DNA of 14,352 nt from Candidatus Bipolaricaulota bacterium (GTDB taxonomy: Bacteria > Bipolaricaulota > Bipolaricaulia > Bipolaricaulales > Bipolaricaulaceae), in assembly GCA_015661965.1 (NCBI GenBank), contig DQVA01000317.1:1-14352 (forward strand). The letters run 5' to 3'. Shown in pieces: positions 1 to 5,913 of this stretch. Under the pieces are notes generated by a model that was not told the origin of the DNA, made no database searches, and worked only from the letters and a program-made list of their open reading frames with translations. Both the position numbers and the translations under genes were made by a program. Position 1 is the first letter of the stretch, and the number at the start of each line of letters is the position of its first letter.

Positions 1-194
1 GCCCGGGCGGCGTCCTGGGCCGCCACCGCCAGTTTCACCCCGCCCAGAGCTGGCGAGTAAAAGGGGTTCACCGAGATCACCTGCTCGTCCAGGAGAAACG
101 CCCGGATCCCCGCCGCCTCCAGCCGCGCCTTGGCGAGCTGCGCCTCCCAAGGCCGGCCGAAAGAAGCGATCACCACCATCCCCTTCTCATCCAC
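1..194 (-). CDS. DUF2007 domain protein, N-terminal part (runs off left edge)
   Basis: The reverse strand encodes about 64 residues with no stop before the window edge. The segment MVVIASFGRPWEAQLAK, then an AAGIRAFLLDE stretch and ALGGVKLAV, matches the pattern of the DUF2007 (putative signal-transducing) domain: a short beta-alpha-beta unit with 'eA..akarLea.GI.afl.de' and 'lgGv.l.V'. Its biochemical role is not established. I chose the GTG at 194 because GGAGGTGG lies about 5 nt upstream. An ATG at 179 (MVVIAS) is the alternative and has only a badly spaced AAGGGG. With the GTG start the gene overlaps the stop of the upstream hydrolase by 8 nt, so the two are probably co-transcribed and translationally coupled. 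The family call rests on pattern memory, not a search. Confidence 0.72.
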   Translation of the reverse strand, partial: MDEKGMVVIASFGRPWEAQLAKARLEAAGIRAFLLDEQVISVNPFYSPALGGVKLAVAAQDAAR

Positions 195-1026
195 CCCTAC
201 CACCTCCCCGTTCCTCAAGCCAGCTTAAAAGCCCCTGCCACACCCGGGCTTTCCCAAGCTCGTTCAGCGTCTCGTGGTAAAAACCAGCGTAAAGGCGAAG
301 GGTGAGGTCCGGGGTCCCGCAGCGGGCAGCGAACCGGCGGGTGGCGGCCACCTCCGTCAGGCGATCTTCACCTCCCTGGATGATCAACACCGGCACCGAG
401 ATCCGGTGAGCCTCCCGCAGCGCGGCGGCCTGAGCGGCCGATATCTCGGTGAACCAGCGGGCGGTGGCGACCCGGTGCACCAATGGGTCCCCCCGATAGG
501 CCTTCACCACCTGCGGATCGTGGCTGAGATCCTCCGGTTTGATCCCGGAGGGAAGGGAGAGGGCCGGCCATAGTCGGGACAGCCCCCGAGCCAAGGCCCG
601 CTTCCAGGCCGGCACCGGCAGGGCCAGCCCGAAAAACGGCGAGCTGAGGATCAGCCCGGCGACGGCCTGCGGCCCTTGCTCTAGATAGCGGGCGGCGATC
701 AGGCCCCCCAGCGAGTGGCCCAGAAGGAACACGAGAGCGGGGACGGCCCGGCGGACCTCCGCAAGCAGGGCGTCCACGGCCGCCAGGTAGTCGAAGAAGG
801 AGCGGATGTGCCCGCGTCTCCCCGGGCTGTTCCCGTGGCCGGGGAGGTCGCAGGCGGCCACCAGCCAGCCGCGCTCGGAAAGCCAAGCCGAGAAGTCCCG
901 GTAGCGGCCGGAGTGCTCCCCATAGCCGTGAACGATGGCCACCGCCCCCCGAGGGGTTTCCGGGGCCCACACCCGGCAGAAAAGCTCCCCCTTCCCCGCC
1001 CATGGCAAGCCGAGCTCCCTGTTCAT
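187..1026 (-). CDS. Alpha/beta hydrolase, monoglyceride lipase / lysophospholipase (PldB-like) type
   Basis: A 279-aa serine hydrolase, a normal length for the Hydrolase_4 / monoacylglycerol lipase group. The oxyanion-region motif HGYGEHSGRY (about residues 33-42) is typical of monoglyceride lipases. The nucleophile elbow is GHSLGG (Ser105), the acid is Asp221 in GGEDRLT, and His251 in FYHETLNE completes the triad. No signal peptide or TM helix is evident, so it should be cytoplasmic, hydrolysing monoacylglycerols, lysophospholipids or similar esters; the exact substrate cannot be read. I placed the start at ATG 1026, because the in-frame GTG at 1062 has no Shine-Dalgarno and adds a non-conserved stretch. 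The -10-like TGTAAT at 1033-1038 is exactly 6 nt from this ATG, suggesting a leaderless transcript. It overlaps the downstream DUF2007 gene and is divergent from the nfeD operon. Confidence 0.88.
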   Translation of the reverse strand: MNRELGLPWAGKGELFCRVWAPETPRGAVAIVHGYGEHSGRYRDFSAWLSERGWLVAACDLPGHGNSPGRRGHIRSFFDYLAAVDALLAEVRRAVPALVFLLGHSLGGLIAARYLEQGPQAVAGLILSSPFFGLALPVPAWKRALARGLSRLWPALSLPSGIKPEDLSHDPQVVKAYRGDPLVHRVATARWFTEISAAQAAALREAHRISVPVLIIQGGEDRLTEVAATRRFAARCGTPDLTLRLYAGFYHETLNELGKARVWQGLLSWLEERGGGRGG

Positions 1027-1032
1027 GCTCCC

Positions 1033-1038
1033 ATTACA
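1033..1038 (-). promoter_or_regulatory. Candidate -10 element for the hydrolase operon (leaderless spacing)
   Basis: On the minus strand TGTAAT (5 of 6 to TATAAT) is separated by 6 nt (GGGAGC) from ATG 1026, which would put the transcription start on the A of the start codon. No convincing -35 is seen 16-18 nt upstream. GGGAG sits only 1 nt from the ATG, too close to act as a normal Shine-Dalgarno. Confidence 0.45.
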
Positions 1039-1066
1039 CCCCGAATCCCGGCCGGCCGCCACTGGG

Positions 1067-1096
1067 TTGACGGGGGTGCCCGCCTGGGTATAGGAT
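1067..1096 (+). promoter_or_regulatory. Candidate sigma70-type promoter of the nfeD-floA operon
   Basis: TTGACG (1067-1072, 5 of 6 to the -35 consensus) is followed by two overlapping -10 options: TATAGG (1089-1094, 16-bp spacer) or TAGGAT (1091-1096, 18-bp spacer). Either would start transcription at about 1101-1104, downstream of the ATG at 1095. This argues that the real translation start is GTG 1104 (leaderless) or ATG 1113 (preceded by GGTGA). Confidence 0.5.
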
Positions 1097-2450
1097 GATT
1101 GCGGTGAAACTCATGAAGGGGGTACGGATATTACTGGTATGGCTGCTGGGGGTAGGGCTCCTCGCCTGGGGGCAGGTATGGGTACTGTCCATCGAGGGTG
1201 AGATCGGGTCGGGCACCGTTTCCTATCTCAGGAAGGGCCTATCCGAGGCGGCCGCCGCCGGGGCGGACGGATGTGTAATCCGCTTCTCCACCCCCGGGGG
1301 GTATTTAGACGCCGCCATCTCCGCCCGGGACTGGATCATGGACGCCCCCCTCCCCACCATCGCCTACGTGGACCGGGAGGCCTACTCCGCGGGAGCCCTC
1401 CTCGCCATCGCCTGCGAGCGGATCTACTTCGCCCCCGGCGGGGTGCTGGGGGCGGCCACCCCGGTGTACTTCGACCAGTCCGGGAGGCTGGAGGAGGCGC
1501 CGGAGAAGATCATCTCGGCGGTGCGAGCCTTGTTCCGGGCCACCGCCGAGGCCAGGGGGAGGAACCCGGATGTGGCGGAGGCGATGGTGGACCGGGACGT
1601 GGAGATCGAAGGGCTGGTGGAGACGGGTAAACTCCTCACCCTTACAGCCGCGGTTGCCGCCGCATGGGGCTACTCGGACGGGGAGGCCGCCACCCTGGAG
1701 GATGCCCTGAGCTTGGCGGGCCTGGCCGGGGCCGACCTCGTCAGATTCGACTACCGCTGGGTGGACCGGGCCGTGGATTTCCTCACACGGCCGGAGATCG
1801 CAGGGCTCATGATCTTGATCGCCTTGGTGGGGCTGATCTGGGAGCTTTTGATCCCGGGGTTCGGCCTTCCGGGCACGGTGGGCCTGGCCGCCCTGGCCGC
1901 CTTCTTCTGGGCCCACTTCATGGTGGGCTTGGCCGGCTGGGAGTCTATCCTGTTCCTGCTCGGGGGGATGATGGCCATCGCGCTGGAGGTGTTCGTGTTC
2001 ACCGCCACTGACTTCGGCGTGGCCGGGCTGGTGGGGCTGGTGCTGATCGGCCTGGGGTTTTACAACTCCATGGTGGGGCCGTTTACCGAGGCCGGGCAGG
2101 TCATCTCGGCCATCGTGTCCGTGTCGCTGGCGCTGCTGGTGGCCATCGTGGGGAGTTTTGTGCTTTTGGCGCGCCTCCCGCGGACGAAGCTGCGCCTGGG
2201 CGGGGTGGTATTGCAGCAGGCCATCACCTCCCGGGTCACCGACCGGGGAGGCCTGAGGCGGGAAAGCCACTGGGTTGGACGCCAGGGTGTGGCCGTCACC
2301 GACCTCCGGCCGGTGGGGGCGGGGGAATTCTCGGGAGAGCGGATGGATGTAATATGTGAGGAGGGCTTTCTGCCAAAGGGGACGCCCATCGAAATCGTCC
2401 GAGACGAGGGGTTTCGGAAGGTAGTGAGGCAGGCTAGGGAGGTGGAGTGA
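1095..2450 (+). CDS. nfeD: NfeD family membrane-bound ClpP-class serine protease (long form)
   Basis: Long-form NfeD, up to 451 aa. Order of parts: signal/anchor helix (about 9-26), ClpP/SppA-like protease domain (about 28-220), a bundle of TM helices (about 235-360), and a C-terminal OB-fold NfeD domain (about 385-447, ending in GTPIEIVRDEGFRKVVR). The catalytic dyad looks intact: Ser98 in AYSAGA and Lys138 in APEKII match the Ser/Lys dyad described for the archaeal homologue PH1510. STPGG (65-69) is the substrate-groove loop. The family cleaves membrane-associated proteins such as stomatin-like partners and works with SPFH proteins, here the downstream floA. Coordinates keep the first ATG, but the promoter and a GGTGA before ATG 1113 favour a start at 1104 or 1113. 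The stop overlaps the floA ATG by 1 nt. Confidence 0.92.
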   Translation: MIAVKLMKGVRILLVWLLGVGLLAWGQVWVLSIEGEIGSGTVSYLRKGLSEAAAAGADGCVIRFSTPGGYLDAAISARDWIMDAPLPTIAYVDREAYSAGALLAIACERIYFAPGGVLGAATPVYFDQSGRLEEAPEKIISAVRALFRATAEARGRNPDVAEAMVDRDVEIEGLVETGKLLTLTAAVAAAWGYSDGEAATLEDALSLAGLAGADLVRFDYRWVDRAVDFLTRPEIAGLMILIALVGLIWELLIPGFGLPGTVGLAALAAFFWAHFMVGLAGWESILFLLGGMMAIALEVFVFTATDFGVAGLVGLVLIGLGFYNSMVGPFTEAGQVISAIVSVSLALLVAIVGSFVLLARLPRTKLRLGGVVLQQAITSRVTDRGGLRRESHWVGRQGVAVTDLRPVGAGEFSGERMDVICEEGFLPKGTPIEIVRDEGFRKVVRQAREVE

Positions 2451-3463
2451 TGATCACGGGAATCGTAATCGCCGTTTTAGCGTTGGTGTTGCTATGGCTG
2501 TTTTTCTATTTCGTGCCGGTGGGGCTGTGGATCTCCGCCCTGGCGGCCGGGGTGCCGGTGGGGCCTATGACCCTCGTCGGCATGCGCCTGAGGAAGGTGA
2601 ACCCGCATAAGGTGATCGGACCCATGATCGCCGCCTGGAAAGCGGGGCTCAAACCCTCGGTGGCGGATCTCGAGGCACATTACCTGGCCGGGGGGAACGT
2701 GGGGCGGGTGATCAGCGCCCTGATCTCGGCCGATAAGGCGGACATCCCCCTGACTTTCCAGCGGGCGGCGGCCATCGATCTGGCGGGCCGGGATGTATAC
2801 GACGCGGTGGCCATGTCCGTTAACCCCCGGGTGATCGAGACCCCAAAGATCGGCGCCGTGGCCAAGGACGGGATTCAGCTGTTCGCCGTGGCTCGGGTCA
2901 CGGTCAGGGCCAACATCGAGCGGCTGGTGGGCGGGGCCACCGAGGAGACGGTGATCGCCCGGGTGGGCGAGGGGATCGTGTCCGCCATCGGCTCGGCGAA
3001 CTCCCACAAGGAGGTATTGGAAAACCCGGACGCCATTTCCAAGAAGGTGCTGGAGAAGGGGTTGGACGCCGGCACAGCGTTTGAGATCCTGTCCATCGAC
3101 ATCGCCGACGTGGACGTGGGCAAGAACATCGGGGCCCAGCTCCAGACCGACCAGGCTGAAGCCGACCTCAAGGTGGCGCGGGCCAAGGCCGAAGAGCGCC
3201 GGGCCATGGCCATCGCGAGGGAACAGGAGATGAAGGCGCTAGTCTGGGAACGCCGGGCGGCGGTGATCGAGGCCGAAGCAGAGATCCCCAGGGCCATCGC
3301 CGAGGCGTTCCGGAAGGGGCAGCTTGGGGTCATGGACTACTACCGGCTGAAGAACATTCAGGCGGATACCAAGATGCGGGAGGGCCTGGCCCGGGAGGAG
3401 ACCCCGCCCACTGCCGGGCCGGGGGAATCCCCGATAACCGGCGAGCCCAGTGGGGGTGCATAG
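2450..3463 (+). CDS. floA: Flotillin-like protein FloA (SPFH/UPF0365 family)
   Basis: A 337-aa protein matching FloA/YqfA in length and layout: an N-terminal hydrophobic hairpin (about residues 4-35) with no signal cleavage site, an SPFH/PHB domain (about 45-220, e.g. NPRVIETPKIGAVAKDGIQL), and a charged Ala/Glu/Arg-rich coiled coil (about 225-290, e.g. QAEADLKVARAKAEERRAMA). It should form oligomeric assemblies on the inner face of the membrane that organise functional membrane microdomains. The ATG at 2450 is chosen over a GTG at 2447 because GGGAGGTGG is correctly spaced for it. TGATG overlap with nfeD implies translational coupling. The nfeD-floA pairing is a widespread conserved gene order, and the protease may process or regulate the SPFH scaffold. 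The C-terminus is a Pro/Gly-rich tail of about 25 residues that looks disordered. Confidence 0.94.
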   Translation: MITGIVIAVLALVLLWLFFYFVPVGLWISALAAGVPVGPMTLVGMRLRKVNPHKVIGPMIAAWKAGLKPSVADLEAHYLAGGNVGRVISALISADKADIPLTFQRAAAIDLAGRDVYDAVAMSVNPRVIETPKIGAVAKDGIQLFAVARVTVRANIERLVGGATEETVIARVGEGIVSAIGSANSHKEVLENPDAISKKVLEKGLDAGTAFEILSIDIADVDVGKNIGAQLQTDQAEADLKVARAKAEERRAMAIAREQEMKALVWERRAAVIEAEAEIPRAIAEAFRKGQLGVMDYYRLKNIQADTKMREGLAREETPPTAGPGESPITGEPSGGA

Positions 3464-3598
3464 ATGGCCTCCCAGGGGAGCGTTACGGAGGCGATCCGCC
3501 GGATCCTGCGGGACGATCCCCGGGTGGGGATCTTGCTTGCGGAGATCCTGGGGCCACCCCCCGCGCTGGAGGAGGCCCCCCGCCCTTGGGAGCGCTAG
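3464..3598 (+). CDS. Small conserved-looking ORF after floA (44 aa)
   Basis: The ATG directly abuts the floA stop (TAGATG), and a 44-aa reading frame ends at TAG 3596-3598. The first 30 residues (SVTEAIRRILRDDPRVGILL, then AEILG) read as an amphipathic two-helix segment and are followed by a Pro/Glu tail. Codon third positions are strongly G/C like the neighbours, and GTGGGGGTG upstream could serve as a ribosome site. No TM helix, Cys cluster or known domain is visible, so the function is unknown. Its position suggests an accessory of the NfeD-FloA membrane-microdomain system, comparable only in position to the small gene after floA in Bacillus. It could be spurious; the evidence is coupling plus codon use. 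Confidence 0.6.
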   Translation: MASQGSVTEAIRRILRDDPRVGILLAEILGPPPALEEAPRPWER

Positions 3599-3643
3599 CC
3601 CCGCCGCGGAGGGGCATTCAGGGCCGCACTGGATCCTGCAGGT

Positions 3644-3662
3644 CCGGGTGGGAACCACCCGG
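3644..3662. repeat. Perfect inverted repeat, 8-bp stem with GAA loop
   Basis: CCGGGTGG (3644-3651) and CCACCCGG (3655-3662) form an uninterrupted 8-bp stem closed by a 3-nt GAA loop, 46 bp after the small ORF stop. There is no T-run after it on either strand, so it is not a canonical intrinsic terminator. Confidence 0.75.
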
Positions 3663-3709
3663 GAATTGGGGGCGCAGGGCCAGCTTTGACGGGCTTACCA
3701 AACGGGAAC

Positions 3710-3730
3710 GGGGCCAGCCCGGCTGGCCCC
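3710..3730. terminator. GC-rich 9-bp hairpin, possible U-less bidirectional terminator
   Basis: GGGGCCAGC (3710-3718) pairs perfectly with GCTGGCCCC (3722-3730) around a 3-nt CCG loop. It lies between convergent transcription units where a terminator is expected. No T-tract is present on either strand, so the terminator role is inferred from position and stem strength only. Confidence 0.4.
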
Positions 3731-3820
3731 TCCTCGCTGGGCGTCCCGGACCGGGGATGGGTGAAAAGCCGCAGTAGGACCGTTATGCCCCACGCGACAG
3801 GCTTCCCAGCGGACGCTTCT

Positions 3821-4099
3821 TCACCCTAATTTGGGGGGGAGCACGATCTTCCCGAAGTTCCGCTCGTATTTCTCTATGTTCTCCCCGATCGCCTGATACA
3901 GCCGCTTCATGTGGCTGGGCGACAAGATCACCCGGGAAACCAACAGCGCCTGCCCCCCTTTTGGGGTCTGGGTGCGGGGATCGACCAACAAAAAATCAAG
4001 CACAAACTCCTCTTTCTGATGCGAAATAACCGCTAAGTTGGCATACACGCCTTTCCTCGTCTGAGGATCGGCCGCTACCTGCATCTCTCGTTCCGCCAT
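3821..4099 (-). CDS. DUF3467 domain protein
   Basis: A 92-aa cytoplasmic protein. The sequence KGVYANLAVISHQKEEFVLD followed by VSRVILSPSHMKRLYQAIGENIEKYE is characteristic of DUF3467, a small widespread bacterial family of unknown function. Length and order match the family. The start is ATG 4099, preceded by GGAGGTGG at ideal spacing. The frame is open further upstream to 4207, but that extension lacks family similarity and overlaps the promoter region and first codons of the divergent ABC exporter. It is a single-gene unit pointing away from the ABC operon and ending in the structured 3599-3820 region. Nothing in the context reveals its job. Confidence 0.85.
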   Translation of the reverse strand: MAEREMQVAADPQTRKGVYANLAVISHQKEEFVLDFLLVDPRTQTPKGGQALLVSRVILSPSHMKRLYQAIGENIEKYERNFGKIVLPPKLG

Positions 4100-4179
4100 G
4101 TTCCACCTCCACAGCCATGGTAGCCCCTGCGGCTCCGGCGAACAAGATAAATCCCGTGGGAATCGCGTATTCGCTTGGC

Positions 4180-4185
4180 TATAAT
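4180..4185 (+). promoter_or_regulatory. Consensus -10 element of the ABC exporter operon
   Basis: A perfect TATAAT ends 11 nt before ATG 4197, so transcription should begin about 4192 and leave a 5'-leader of roughly 5 nt with no Shine-Dalgarno. The -35 region (TGGGAA at 4157-4162, 17-bp spacer) is weak. The 97-bp divergent spacer 4100-4196 also has to carry the promoter of the DUF3467 gene, which I could not place confidently. Confidence 0.6.
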
Positions 4186-4196
4186 GCCCCTTTGCA

Positions 4197-5912
4197 ATGC
4201 GCGGCATCCTGCGGGAACTCTGGCGCTACCGGGGTTGGCTCCTCCTCGGGGTGTTAGCCCTGCTCCTGGTGGACATGGCCCAACTTGTCACCCCCTTGAT
4301 CATCCGGGCAGCGGTGGACGATTTGGTGCTGGGGGTGGGGGAGCACCTGCCTCGCTATGCCATGTACCTGGTGGGGATCGCCGGGACGGTGCTGGTGTTC
4401 CGGTTCCTGTGGCGATATTTCCTGTTCGGGGCGGGTCGCAAGATCGAACGGGACCTGCGAAACCGATTGTTCGGACACCTGCTCACCTTGTCCCCCTCCT
4501 TTTACGCCCGCCATTCAACCGGGGACCTCATGGCCCATGCTACCAACGACCTGGAAGCAGTGCGGCGGGCCTGCGGCATGGGGGTGCTGCTGGCCGCGGA
4601 CACGCTGATCATGGTGTCCTTCGCCCTGGCGGCCATGATCGGGATCTCCCCCCGGCTGACGCTACTGGCCTTCATCCCCTTGCCCTTCCTCACCCTGGTG
4701 GTGCTGGGCTTCGGCCGGCTCATCCACCGCCGGTTCGAACAGGTGCAGGCATCCTTCGCCCGGCTCACCGAGCGGGTGCGGGAGGCGCTCTCCGGGATCC
4801 GGGTGATCCGGGCGTTCGCCCGGGAGGGGGGGATGGGGCGCGCGTTCGCCGAGGACAACCTGGAGTACATCCGGCTGAACATGGCCCTGGTGCGGGTGTG
4901 GGGGGTGTTCCGCCCGTTGATCGGCCTGTTGGCCGGGTTGGGCACCGGGATCGTGCTCTGGTTCGGCGGCCGGGCGGTGCTGACGGCCAGCATCTCCCTG
5001 GGGGACTTCGTGGCCTTCACCAGCTACTTGGGGATGCTCATCTGGCCCATGATGGCCCTGGGCTGGATCGTGAACCTGCTGCAGCGGGGGGCGGCCTCCA
5101 TGGGCCGGATTCAGGTACTGTTCTCCGCCCAGCCCGACATAAAATCCCCGCCCCGCCCCAAGCCCTTCCCCCGCTCCCACCGCATCGAGCTGCGGAAACT
5201 CAGCTTCGCCTACCCAGGGGAGGAGCGGCCGGTGCTGCGGGAGATCAGCGTCACCGTGGAGGAGGGGATGACCCTGGGGATAGTGGGGCTCACCGGCTCA
5301 GGGAAGTCCACGTTGGTGCGGCTCATCCCCCGGCTCTACGATCCGCCCCCGGGCACGTTGCTCCTGGGCGGGGTGGACATCCGGGAGCTGAACCTCACGG
5401 AGCTGCGGGGGGCCATCGGCATGGTCCCCCAGGACGTGTTCCTGTTCTCGGCCACCCTCCGGGAGAACATCGCCTTCGGAAGACCGGAGGCCACCGATGA
5501 AGAAGTGTGGCAAGCGGCGCGGCTGGCCGGCCTGGCCGAGGAGATCGCCTCCTTCCCGGACGGCCTGGACACCTTGGTCGGGGAGCGGGGGATCGCCCTG
5601 TCCGGCGGGCAACGGCAGCGGGTGGGGATCGCCCGCGCCCTGATCCTGGACCCCCCCATCCTGATCCTGGACGACGTGCTGTCCTCGGTGGACGCCAGGG
5701 TGGAGGAGGAGATCCTGGGGAACCTCAAGGGGGTGTTGGCCCGCCGCACCGCCATCGTGGTGGCCCACCGCATCTCGGCGGTGCGGGACGCGGACTGGAT
5801 CATCGTCCTCCAGGACGGGGAGATCCTCGAGCAAGGGGATCACCGGCGGCTGGTCGCCCAGGGGGGCCTGTACGCCCGGTTGCACGAACTCCAGCAAGCC
5901 TTGGTGAGCTGA
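4197..5912 (+). CDS. ABC exporter half-transporter, subunit with degenerate catalytic site (BmrC/TM287-like)
   Basis: A 571-aa type IV (MsbA/B-family) half-transporter: six TM helices in about residues 10-300, then a nucleotide-binding domain. Walker A is GLTGSGKS (364-371, Lys370), Q-loop Gln412, signature LSGGQ (468-472), and switch His524 in VAHRIS. Walker B reads LILDDV: Asp492 is the Mg-binding residue, but the catalytic Glu is replaced by Asp493. This is the hallmark of the degenerate-site subunit of heterodimeric exporters such as TM287 and BmrC. It is transcribed first from a TATAAT promoter and is separated by 1 nt from its partner. The pair would export amphiphilic compounds, drugs or lipids across the inner membrane using ATP. 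The substrate is not readable. The start ATG 4197 gives MRGILRELWRYRGWLLLG, a typical N-terminus ahead of TM1. Confidence 0.93.
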   Translation: MRGILRELWRYRGWLLLGVLALLLVDMAQLVTPLIIRAAVDDLVLGVGEHLPRYAMYLVGIAGTVLVFRFLWRYFLFGAGRKIERDLRNRLFGHLLTLSPSFYARHSTGDLMAHATNDLEAVRRACGMGVLLAADTLIMVSFALAAMIGISPRLTLLAFIPLPFLTLVVLGFGRLIHRRFEQVQASFARLTERVREALSGIRVIRAFAREGGMGRAFAEDNLEYIRLNMALVRVWGVFRPLIGLLAGLGTGIVLWFGGRAVLTASISLGDFVAFTSYLGMLIWPMMALGWIVNLLQRGAASMGRIQVLFSAQPDIKSPPRPKPFPRSHRIELRKLSFAYPGEERPVLREISVTVEEGMTLGIVGLTGSGKSTLVRLIPRLYDPPPGTLLLGGVDIRELNLTELRGAIGMVPQDVFLFSATLRENIAFGRPEATDEEVWQAARLAGLAEEIASFPDGLDTLVGERGIALSGGQRQRVGIARALILDPPILILDDVLSSVDARVEEEILGNLKGVLARRTAIVVAHRISAVRDADWIIVLQDGEILEQGDHRRLVAQGGLYARLHELQQALVS

Positions 5913-5913
5913 C

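Larger units (their letters stand above)
3599..3820. other. Intergenic region with strong alternative RNA structures
   Basis: This 222-bp stretch separates the convergent floA operon and DUF3467 gene and contains no convincing coding frame. It holds two perfect hairpins (3644-3662 and 3710-3730) and longer-range complements that would compete with them: GGTCCGGG at 3641-3648 with CCCGGACC at 3745-3752, and a second copy of GGGCCAGC at 3677-3684 that can pair with 3722-3729. It may be a bidirectional terminator region or a structured non-coding RNA. No U-tract follows either hairpin, and I could not match it to an RNA family. Confidence 0.45.

Noticed and set aside
1027..1062. GTG 1062 as the start of the alpha/beta hydrolase.
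   Set aside because: No Shine-Dalgarno precedes it and the extra residues do not resemble the family. A -10-like hexamer lies between it and ATG 1026.
1305..2270. Long antisense frame opposite nfeD.
   Set aside because: It is rich in His/Gln/Pro/Gly with no domain logic, a typical high-GC shadow of a real gene on the other strand.
3621..3745. Pieces resembling a ZTP (pfl) riboswitch (CACTGG, GTGGGAACCACC-GGGA, CGCTGGGC) or a T-box antiterminator (GGGTGG-NACC).
   Set aside because: The ZTP pseudoknot needs GGCG after the CTGG pairing with CGCC before TGGGC, and this complement is absent. The T-box TGGN spacing is off by one base. No purine, folate or tRNA-related gene follows on the + strand.
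4100..4207. 36-residue N-terminal extension of the DUF3467 protein.
   Set aside because: It is outside the family domain and overlaps the divergent ABC promoter and start codon. ATG 4099 has an ideal GGAGGTGG site.
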